This document shows positions 1 to 4,353 of a stretch of DNA of 5,297 nucleotides, piece by piece (within the stretch, counting starts at the first letter, position 1; each line of letters begins with the position of its first letter). The translations under genes were made by a program, and so were the position numbers. The notes under the pieces are model-generated. The model did not search any database and was not told where the DNA came from. It saw only the letters and a list, made by a program, of their open reading frames with translations. Source of the DNA: Clostridia bacterium (lineage in GTDB: Bacteria > Bacillota > Clostridia > Oscillospirales > CAG-382); NCBI GenBank assembly GCA_017397605.1, contig JAFQII010000239.1, positions 1 to 5,297 on the forward strand, written 5' to 3'.

Positions 1-106
1 GATCGCGGAACTGCACGGTGCGCGCATGACGCTCGAAAGCGAGCGCGGCAAGGGCACAACCGTGACCTTGCAAATGCCTCTGACAAAGGAGCGTGACCGC
101 GCATGA
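1..106 (+). CDS. Sensor histidine kinase, C-terminal end only (partial)
   Basis: The reading frame starting at base 2 is open to a TGA at 104-106 and gives 34 residues. They include IAELHGARMTLES followed by ERGKGTTVTLQMPL. This is the end of a HATPase_c (GHKL) domain: the GKGTT glycine box closes the ATP-binding lid and is followed by the last beta strand ending in 'MPL'. In this family the domain phosphorylates a histidine in the dimerisation helix and passes phosphate to a response regulator. Sensor, HisKA and N/F/G1 boxes lie upstream of the window, so the signal cannot be inferred. The stop overlaps the next start as ATGA, which implies translational coupling and a shared transcript. An anti-sigma kinase is a less likely alternative, because the 'ERGKGTTVTLQMPL' ending is typical of two-component kinases. 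Confidence 0.8.
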   Translation, partial: IAELHGARMTLESERGKGTTVTLQMPLTKERDRA

Positions 107-870
107 AACGATTGTTACATACGGCACTGCTTGCCGTTTTGATCCCGATCGCCGTCGTATCCGTTTTGTACGGCGTGCGCGCGGTTTTGCCCGATTACAC
201 GGACGAGATCCATGCCTATTCCAAGGCGGAAGGACAGCTTTTGCCCGTGTTTGAACCGCAAAAAGAACTCGTTTTGTATCCGTGGAAAGAGCTGACGCAG
301 ACCGAGCCGTTAGAGGACAGCGATGCGGGCTGGCTTTTTTACGAGATATCAAGTGCGTTTGGGTGGGATTTTTCTTTCATTGAGCTTAGCAAGGCGGAGC
401 TTTGCTACAGCGCGGACGGTATGACGGGCGGTATACGGAATGTGACGGCTTACATCGGCCAGCTCGAGGAGCATCCGGCGGATGCCGAGACCGAATGGTT
501 TGCCGACGTCAATACAGCAACGCTTTCGGCGGCATTTGACAGCAGCAAAGCGACGTTCTGCTGGTTTTTTGCTGATTTTTTGCCCGAGGATGCGTCAGAT
601 GCAAGCATTCGCGCCGGCTACGAAACACTGTGTGCGGAGTCGCAGACCTTGCTTGCAACCTTTGCCAAGCAGTACGAGACCGCTTGCCTGCGCATCGGCA
701 CGACGGGCGGGATCGATACGGTGCTTGCGTTGCTTGACAGCGGTGAACCGGCATGTTATCTGTACGACGGACGCACATATTTGCGCTATGCGTCCGATGC
801 GGGGACGTTGATTCTGATCTGCGATCCGATCACACAGACGGTCGCGGGCTTTAGCTTGGAGATCGCGTAA
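103..870 (+). CDS. Unrecognised membrane-anchored extracytoplasmic protein coupled to a histidine kinase gene
   Basis: A 255-residue protein that I do not recognise. Residues 1-5 are basic (MKRLL) and residues 6-29 form one hydrophobic segment with no lipobox cysteine. It should therefore be an uncleaved N-terminal anchor, or a signal peptide, with about 225 residues outside the membrane. The exterior part is acidic, with several Trp and Phe (FGWDF near 86-90, CWFFADFL at 153-160) and four scattered cysteines. It ends in alternating hydrophobic stretches (TLILICDP, VAGFSLEIA) that look like beta strands. No enzymatic motif is visible. The start is supported by AAAGGAG at 85-91 and by the ATGA overlap with the kinase stop. 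Tight coupling to a kinase gene suggests an accessory or sensory partner of that two-component system, or a product needed in fixed ratio to it. That role is inference from position only. Confidence 0.85.
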   Translation: MKRLLHTALLAVLIPIAVVSVLYGVRAVLPDYTDEIHAYSKAEGQLLPVFEPQKELVLYPWKELTQTEPLEDSDAGWLFYEISSAFGWDFSFIELSKAELCYSADGMTGGIRNVTAYIGQLEEHPADAETEWFADVNTATLSAAFDSSKATFCWFFADFLPEDASDASIRAGYETLCAESQTLLATFAKQYETACLRIGTTGGIDTVLALLDSGEPACYLYDGRTYLRYASDAGTLILICDPITQTVAGFSLEIA

Positions 871-886
871 AACCGTGTCGGATTTT

Positions 887-908
887 ACAACTTTTTGACA
901 ACTTTTTG
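887..908 (+). repeat. Tandem 11-bp direct repeat upstream of the amidase promoter
   Basis: ACAACTTTTTG occurs twice with no gap and no mismatch (887-897 and 898-908). The 11-bp period is close to one helical turn, so a protein bound to both copies would lie on one face of the DNA. The repeat ends about 25 bp before the -10 box at 933-938. It could be an activator or repressor site, or an AT-rich upstream element. The function is not shown by the sequence. Confidence 0.7.
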
Positions 909-921
909 CATACTTCTTGCC

Positions 922-949
922 TTCGTGCGTGTTACACTGAACTCACGAA
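922..949 (+). promoter_or_regulatory. Extended -10 promoter of the amidase/PAP2 operon, inside a small inverted repeat
   Basis: TACACT at 933-938 is preceded by TG at 930-931, giving an extended -10 (TGTTACACT). At 17 bp spacing the -35 would be ATACTT, which is poor, so the promoter probably depends on the extended -10 or on an activator. The perfect TTGACA at 895-900 is 32 bp from this -10, too far to serve it. The -10 lies between arms TTCGTG (922-927) and CACGAA (944-949). The second arm runs into the ribosome binding site AAAGGAAGGAAAG (948-960). A 9-bp palindrome GTGTTACAC (929-937) overlaps the -10. Confidence 0.5.
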
Positions 950-961
950 AGGAAGGAAAGT

Positions 962-1834
962 ATGATGAAAAAGATTTTGGTATTGCTGTTTTTGCTGACG
1001 ACTTGTGCAGGTGCATGCACGGGTGCGCAACCGGGCATGCCGCCGCAAGAACAAAGCGCGGAAAGCGATCGGACACAGGATGAAACGATCCCGTTCCTCT
1101 GCAAAACCGTGCTTCTGGACGCGGGGCACGGATTCGGCGACGTGGGGTGTTCGTTTTGGGGCGGACATGTGTACGAAAAGGACATCACGCCCGTTTTGAC
1201 GCAAAAAATCGGACGGGCATTGCAAGCGCGCGGGGTAAACGTGCTGTACACGCATGACGGAAGTGCTTGCCCGACCAAATCGCAGTTGGACGCGCTTGCC
1301 GAGGATTTGCGCTATGATCTCGACGGGTTTTTGCGCGGTTTGATCGAACGGTACAGCGGCAGAACGGATGAGGAACTGCAGGCAACGCTGGACACGTTTT
1401 ACGGCGGTATCAACGAAAACGATCTCTTTGGCGTGTACGAGCGTTGTTACTACGCGAATTTATTGGCGCAGCAGCAGGAGATCTCGCTGTTTGTTTCGGT
1501 GCACGTCAACGCCAACGAAAGCTGTGATACGCTGACGGGATTTGAGCTGTTTTGCTGTATGGATACACCGCATGCAGACGCGTCGGGTGACGCAATGCTG
1601 GAGCTGCAGGGCGCGCTGGCGTACCGTTTTTTGCAAAAAGAGACGCGCATCCGCGCCTATGGCTGGAATGACGCGTATGTGGTTACCAAATACACCGACA
1701 TGCCGTCGGTTCTGATCGAGTCGGGCTACGCGACTACGCCGTCCGATGCGCGGGAACTGCAGGACGAGACGTGGCAAAACGAATTTGCAAACGCCGTCGC
1801 AGACGGCATTGTAAGGTACCTCACGACTGAATGA
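962..1834 (+). CDS. Lipoprotein N-acetylmuramoyl-L-alanine amidase (Amidase_3), first tandem copy
   Basis: A 290-residue exported amidase of the zinc-dependent Amidase_3 (AmiC/CwlC) family, which cleaves the lactyl-L-alanine bond between glycan and stem peptide. The family's expected metal and catalytic residues are present: H56 in LLDAGHG, E72 in YEKD, H181 in FVSVHVNA and E253 in VLIESG. The C-terminal segment (LQDETWQNEFANAVADGIV) matches the family's closing helix. Residues 1-19 are a signal peptide (MMKKILVLLFLL) with cysteines at 15 (LTTC) and 19 (AGAC). Either could be lipidated and neither lipobox is ideal. About 80 residues separate the THDG strand from SVHVNA, against roughly 30 in typical members, so there is an insert near 101-160. 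No cell-wall binding repeats are present, so the lipid anchor probably sets location. ATG at 962 or 965 could start; AAAGGAAGGAAAG precedes both. First gene of a three-gene operon. Confidence 0.88.
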   Translation: MMKKILVLLFLLTTCAGACTGAQPGMPPQEQSAESDRTQDETIPFLCKTVLLDAGHGFGDVGCSFWGGHVYEKDITPVLTQKIGRALQARGVNVLYTHDGSACPTKSQLDALAEDLRYDLDGFLRGLIERYSGRTDEELQATLDTFYGGINENDLFGVYERCYYANLLAQQQEISLFVSVHVNANESCDTLTGFELFCCMDTPHADASGDAMLELQGALAYRFLQKETRIRAYGWNDAYVVTKYTDMPSVLIESGYATTPSDARELQDETWQNEFANAVADGIVRYLTTE

Positions 1835-1849
1835 TTGGGGGAAACAAGG

Positions 1850-2728
1850 ATGAACAAAAACAAGTTGATCGTATTGCTTGCAGTCGTTTGCCTGCTGTTT
1901 TGTTCCTGTCAGACCGAGCCTGCGGAGCCGTCGGAGCGCGAGCTGTTTTTGCAATCAAACGGGCTGACCGTGGAGCAAAAATCGCAATTGCTCGGCAAAA
2001 GCATCCTTTTGGACGCAGGGCACGGCTTTGCGGACATCGGGTGCACCTTTCCGGGCGGTGCGCCGTTTGAGCGCGAGATCACGCTGATTCTGACGCAAAA
2101 GATCAAAGCGGTTCTGGAAAGCGACGGCATTGCCGTGTGGCTGACGCACGACGGCGAAACGTTTTTGTCCCGCGACGGGCTGGAACAGCTTGCAGAAACG
2201 CTCGGCTACGACATGGACGCGTATCTGCAAAACCTGATCACGTCACACAGCGGGCGCGAGGGTGAGGAAGTGCAAAACACACTCACTGCGTTTTGGGCAG
2301 GCGTCAACGACGACGAAACGTTTGACACCTTTGAGCGATGCTTCTACGCCAATCTGTGCGGCAGGCAGCAGCCGATGTCTTTGTACGTTTCCGTCCACGT
2401 CAACGCAAGCGTAAACAATCCGCTCGCGTCGGGCTTTGACCTGTTTACCTGCTCGGACACGCCGTACGACGGAAAATCCCGCGGGGCGGCAGATGCGGTC
2501 AAGGACGCGCTGAAGCACGGCTTTGCCGATACCAACGCACGCGTCAAAACCTACGGCTGGGACGACGCTTACGTCGTGACCAAATATCCCGACATGCCCT
2601 CCGTGTTGGTGGAGTCGGGCTTTTCGACCAACGAAACCGATGCGGCAAACTTGCAAAACGAAGCGTGGCAGGACGCGTTTGCGCGCGCCGTTGCCGACGG
2701 AATTGAACTCTACTTATTAGGATACTGA
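1850..2728 (+). CDS. Lipoprotein N-acetylmuramoyl-L-alanine amidase (Amidase_3), second tandem copy
   Basis: A 292-residue paralogue of the preceding gene and presumably the same reaction on peptidoglycan at the outer membrane-wall face. Metal and catalytic residues are all kept: H58 (LLDAGHG), E74 (PFERE), H183 (SVHVNA) and E255 (VLVESG). A signal peptide ends at FCSC with C20 as the likely lipidated residue, followed by an acidic Pro/Glu-rich linker (TEPAEPSERE). It carries the same insert between THDG and SVHVNA as its neighbour, including SGRxxEExQxTL and an ERCxYANL stretch. In the 55 residues from YGW to the final YL I count 38 identities with the first copy. ATG at 1850 is preferred because GGGGGA at 1837-1842 sits 7 nt upstream. 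A TTG at 1835 would add five residues and use up that site. It begins 15 nt after the first copy and ends 2 nt before the PAP2 gene. Confidence 0.88.
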   Translation: MNKNKLIVLLAVVCLLFCSCQTEPAEPSERELFLQSNGLTVEQKSQLLGKSILLDAGHGFADIGCTFPGGAPFEREITLILTQKIKAVLESDGIAVWLTHDGETFLSRDGLEQLAETLGYDMDAYLQNLITSHSGREGEEVQNTLTAFWAGVNDDETFDTFERCFYANLCGRQQPMSLYVSVHVNASVNNPLASGFDLFTCSDTPYDGKSRGAADAVKDALKHGFADTNARVKTYGWDDAYVVTKYPDMPSVLVESGFSTNETDAANLQNEAWQDAFARAVADGIELYLLGY

Positions 2729-2730
2729 CG

Positions 2731-3417
2731 ATGAGAGACAAAATTGAGAGGCTGTTGCCTTTTTATGCATTCATCCCGATTGCGGTGTGCTTGATTTTTA
2801 ATGTTTTGGTATACAACGGCAACCGTCTGTTGACGGCGGGCCGCGTGCATTTTGATTTTTCGATCCCTGCCATCGACGGCGCGATTCCGTTTTGGCGTTG
2901 GATGATCGTGTTTTATGTGCTGTCGTACGTCTTTTGGGCGGTCGGTTACATTGTGATCGCGCGCGAGGACCGCAAGTTCTGCTACGACATGTTTGCGGGC
3001 GAGCTGATCGGCAAATTCTTTTGTCTGGTGTTCTTTTTGGCGCTCCCGACCGAAATGCCCGATTGGCCCTCGGGAACGTTTGCGATCGAAAACGGCTTTG
3101 ACTGGCTGACGCAGTTTATTTATGACATGGATGAGCCAAACAACCTCTTTCCGTCCATTCACTGCTCGGAGAGCTGGGTTTGCCTGCGCGGCATCTGGAA
3201 AAGCAAAAAAGTGAACACGCCGTTCCGCATCGCGTCGCTCGTGATGACGCTCGGGATCTTTGCGTCGACCGTTCTGGTCAAGCAGCATGTCTTTATCGAC
3301 ATCCTCGGCGGTGTCGCCGTCGCGGAGGCAGGCTTGTTTCTGGGACGCAAGCTGCGCGCAGGCAGGCTGTTTGAGAAGATGGAGCCCAAAGCGTTGCGCG
3401 CGAGAGAAAACGTATAA
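2731..3417 (+). CDS. PAP2-family membrane phosphatase
   Basis: A 228-residue integral membrane protein with about five hydrophobic segments (roughly 11-29, 57-78, 88-106, 168-184, 190-206). Two of the three PAP2 signature motifs are clear: NNLFPSIHCSESW (137-149, catalytic H144) and STVLVKQHVFIDILGG (179-194, H186 and D190). The classical first motif KX6RP is not seen; the corresponding region reads LPTEMPDWPSG. That fits the PAP2_3 / inositol-phosphorylceramide-synthase-like branch common in Clostridia, where the His-His-Asp core is kept. The family removes or transfers phosphate on lipid substrates such as phosphatidic acid, phosphatidylglycerol phosphate or undecaprenyl pyrophosphate. The substrate here cannot be read from sequence. 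It starts 2 nt after the second amidase, with AGGA at 2719-2722, so it is almost surely co-transcribed. The neighbours favour an envelope-lipid role, possibly undecaprenyl carrier recycling (inference). Confidence 0.85.
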   Translation: MRDKIERLLPFYAFIPIAVCLIFNVLVYNGNRLLTAGRVHFDFSIPAIDGAIPFWRWMIVFYVLSYVFWAVGYIVIAREDRKFCYDMFAGELIGKFFCLVFFLALPTEMPDWPSGTFAIENGFDWLTQFIYDMDEPNNLFPSIHCSESWVCLRGIWKSKKVNTPFRIASLVMTLGIFASTVLVKQHVFIDILGGVAVAEAGLFLGRKLRAGRLFEKMEPKALRARENV

Positions 3418-3428
3418 TCGGCAACGTA

Positions 3429-3514
3429 TTGTAGGGGCGGGCATTGCCCGTCCGTAAAGCCATGGGTCTGATCAAACTTGCGGTTTTTCGGACGCGCAAT
3501 GCGCGCCCCTACAA
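3429..3514 (+). repeat. Double-hairpin inverted repeat, likely a dispersed palindromic element
   Basis: Two 26-nt arms (3429-3454 and 3489-3514) are reverse complements at 24 of 26 positions and flank a 34-nt spacer. The outer parts read TTGTAGGGGC and GCCCCTACAA. Each arm also folds on itself: CGGGC-ATT-GCCCG at 3438-3450 and CGCGC-AAT-GCGCG at 3493-3505. The only two mismatches between the arms are 3440/3503 (G-G) and 3448/3495 (C-C). These are the positions that pair with each other inside each arm's own hairpin. No U-tract follows the right arm on the + strand (ACAAAAAAAT), so it is not a standard intrinsic terminator for the upstream operon, although it may protect the 3' end. It resembles GTAGGGGCG palindromes scattered through clostridial genomes (my recollection, not searched). 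Confidence 0.85.
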
Positions 3515-3583
3515 AAAAATACGCAAAATTAATACCTATAGATATTCTAAAATTCTTGTGGTTTGTGTATATCGCAATCGTTT

Positions 3584-3606
3584 TAAACTATACTATCAGT
3601 AATAGT
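3584..3606 (+). promoter_or_regulatory. Promoter -10 region and candidate operator of the XRE regulator
   Basis: TATACT at 3589-3594 is a near-consensus -10 box; TAAACT at 3584-3589 is an overlapping alternative. The -35 is weak (TGTATA at 3566-3571 with 17 bp spacing). ACTAT-CAGTA-ATAGT at 3592-3606 is a 15-bp palindrome with 5-bp arms that overlaps the -10 and the expected start of transcription. A repressor site there would block initiation. XRE regulators often repress their own gene, so autoregulation is plausible but inferred. Confidence 0.5.
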
Positions 3607-3627
3607 GAAAAACTGCGAGGCGTGATT

Positions 3628-3951
3628 ATGCAATCCAAAGCAATCGGCAAGAATATCAAAAAATACAGACATTTGCGCGGTCTTCGGCAAGAAGATCTTG
3701 CAGAATTGATGGATTTGAGTCCCAACTTTATCAGTATGGTCGAGCGCGGAGAAAAGACGCTGTCGCTTGATTCGTTTGTGCGTATTGCAAACGTACTGCA
3801 GGTTTCGGCGGATATGCTGTTGGCAGATGTGCTGGACACGGGATATACGCTCAAGTCGTCGCTGCTGACCGAACAGCTCGAGTCGCTCGACAAAAAAGAC
3901 CGCGAGATGATTCTTGACGCGGTTGAGACGTTGTTGCGGCATTGCAAGTAA
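3628..3951 (+). CDS. XRE-family helix-turn-helix transcriptional regulator
   Basis: A 107-residue protein with a Cro/C1-type HTH at about residues 7-64. The five-helix pattern is easy to follow: IGKNIKKYRHLRGL, then QEDLAELMDLS, the recognition helix SPNFISMVERGEK, and SLDSFVRIANVLQVSADMLL. Residues 70-107 (LTEQLESLDKKDREMILDAV) form a charged helix typical of small clostridial regulators of this kind and probably make the dimer interface. No ligand or peptidase domain is present. The ATG at 3628 is chosen because GCGAGG at 3615-3620 lies 7 nt upstream and the protein then begins directly at the HTH. The frame stays open back to a TTG at 3478, but that extension would translate the right arm of the inverted repeat and the promoter. 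The gene has its own promoter and terminator. Targets are unknown; its own promoter palindrome is the first candidate. Confidence 0.9.
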   Translation: MQSKAIGKNIKKYRHLRGLRQEDLAELMDLSPNFISMVERGEKTLSLDSFVRIANVLQVSADMLLADVLDTGYTLKSSLLTEQLESLDKKDREMILDAVETLLRHCK

Positions 3952-3970
3952 AAACAAAAATGTGTTTTTT

Positions 3971-3993
3971 CCGTCCGTTTGGACGGTTTTTTT
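3971..3993 (+). terminator. Intrinsic terminator of the XRE regulator gene
   Basis: CCGTCC (3971-3976), a GTTT loop and GGACGG (3981-3986) form a perfect 6-bp GC-rich stem followed by seven T's (3987-3993) and a further T-rich run to 4001. It lies 19 nt after the stop codon. A weaker AT-only hairpin (AAAAACA at 3950-3956, TGTTTTT at 3963-3969) sits just before it. The reverse strand lacks a T tract after the stem, so it acts on + transcripts only. Confidence 0.9.
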
Positions 3994-4000
3994 ATTTTTT

Positions 4001-4064
4001 TCGACTTGTCGACACACTTCGCGCGGTTTCGACACGCAAAACGTGTATAATAACCGTAGGTTAT
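4001..4064 (+). promoter_or_regulatory. Promoter with a cluster of small palindromes before the Spo0A-C-like gene
   Basis: A perfect -10 TATAAT lies at 4046-4051; the -35 at 17 bp (GCGGTT) is poor. Around it are TCGAC-TT-GTCGA (4001-4012), ACACG-CAAAA-CGTGT (4032-4046, ending at the first base of the -10) and ATAACC-GTA-GGTTAT (4050-4064, covering the end of the -10 and the likely start site). TCGACAC-N-C also recurs at 4009-4017 and 4029-4037, exactly 20 bp apart. A strong -10 with a weak -35 and dense symmetric sites suggests a tightly controlled promoter. Which proteins bind is not known. Confidence 0.5.
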
Positions 4065-4093
4065 ACAAGAAAACCAAGAAAGGAAAAACAAAT

Positions 4094-4285
4094 ATGAAAG
4101 AAATTTATGAAGAAGTGGCAAAACAGCACGGCGTGTCCCCCGAGGAGGTCGAGCGCGAGATCAGGGCGGCGTTGGCATACGCAAGGGCGCTTGATTTGCC
4201 GCAGGCACGCATTTTTTGGCAAAATGCCCCGAAGGATGCCGACACGCTGATCAAGGTGCTTGCAAAGATGAGCGTGGGGAGATAA
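4094..4285 (+). CDS. Small Spo0A C-terminal-domain-like protein (63 aa)
   Basis: A 63-residue acidic, helical protein. IYEEVAKQHGVSPEEVEREI at residues 4-23 resembles the Spo0A DNA-binding domain segment around 'LYPDIAKKYNTTPSRVERAI'. The C-terminal DADTLIKVLAKM (49-60) resembles that domain's last helix. In Spo0A this half carries the HTH end and the sigma-factor-contacting surface. There is no receiver domain and no room for the first half of the effector domain. I recall similar short proteins in Clostridia being annotated as 'Spo0A C-terminal domain-containing', and they may be diverged regulators rather than sporulation factors. The start at 4094 follows AAAGGA (4079-4084) and lies 43 nt after TATAAT. 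An upstream in-frame extension to 3914 would cross the terminator. No terminator separates it from glgB. The family call is from memory of motif shape and is moderately sure. Confidence 0.75.
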   Translation: MKEIYEEVAKQHGVSPEEVEREIRAALAYARALDLPQARIFWQNAPKDADTLIKVLAKMSVGR

Positions 4286-4293
4286 GTATTTTC

Positions 4294-4322
4294 TTGACAA
4301 GTCCGTGCGATTGTGTTAAACT
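4294..4322 (+). promoter_or_regulatory. Strong promoter of glgB
   Basis: A consensus -35 TTGACA (4294-4299) and -10 TAAACT (4317-4322) are separated by the ideal 17 bp. TG at 4314-4315 adds an extended -10. Initiation would fall near 4329, leaving a leader of about 25 nt. The 12-mer around the -10, GTGTTAAACTGA (4313-4324), differs by one base from GTGTTACACTGA at the amidase promoter (929-940). Confidence 0.85.
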
Positions 4323-4344
4323 GATGATATCAAAAACGCACGGA
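4302..4344 (+). promoter_or_regulatory. 8-bp inverted repeat flanking the glgB -10 and overlapping its Shine-Dalgarno
   Basis: TCCGTGCG (4302-4309) and CGCACGGA (4337-4344) are perfect reverse complements 27 nt apart. The left arm lies in the promoter spacer. The right arm includes the first three bases of the Shine-Dalgarno GGAGGT (4342-4347), which sits 6 nt before the ATG. As DNA it could be a two-site operator. As RNA it could form only in transcripts reading through from the upstream gene, and would then mask the ribosome binding site. Confidence 0.5.
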
Positions 4345-4353
4345 GGTACCCTT

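Noticed and set aside
869..886. Terminator after the anchored-protein gene (AAAACCG-TGT-CGGATTTT)
   Set aside because: The GC core is only 3 bp with a bulged A, and the T run is four bases. It is too weak to call, so read-through into the amidase operon is possible.
895..900. Perfect TTGACA as the -35 of the amidase promoter
   Set aside because: It is 32 bp from the TACACT box and nothing resembling a -10 lies 16-18 bp downstream of it. It arises from the tandem ACAACTTTTTG repeat.
1835..1849. TTG start adding five residues to the second amidase
   Set aside because: The TTG overlaps the GGGGGA ribosome site that serves ATG 1850, and starting at 1850 gives a normal lipoprotein signal (MNKNKLIVLL).
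1460..1954. 164-codon - strand frame across the two amidases
   Set aside because: It spans the junction of two well-supported genes and has no start context or motif.
2710..3444. 244-codon open frame on the - strand
   Set aside because: Antisense to the PAP2 gene; rich in Arg, His, Lys and Gln, without a recognisable domain, and it overlaps the inverted repeat.
3429..3514. Intrinsic terminator of the amidase/PAP2 operon
   Set aside because: The right arm is followed by ACAAAAAAAT, not T's, so the structure does not meet the intrinsic terminator rule on the + strand.
3478..3627. 50-codon N-terminal extension of the XRE regulator from a TTG
   Set aside because: It would translate part of the palindromic repeat and the regulator's own promoter. 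No ribosome site precedes it, and the HTH fold begins right after the ATG at 3628.
3914..4093. 60-codon upstream extension of the Spo0A-C-like gene
   Set aside because: It crosses the stop region and terminator of the regulator and the TATAAT promoter; the added residues look like translated T-runs.
3583..4121. Two long - strand frames opposite the XRE regulator
   Set aside because: Both run antisense through the regulator, its terminator and the next promoter. Their products are low-complexity Cys/Ser/Phe mixtures from AT-rich DNA.
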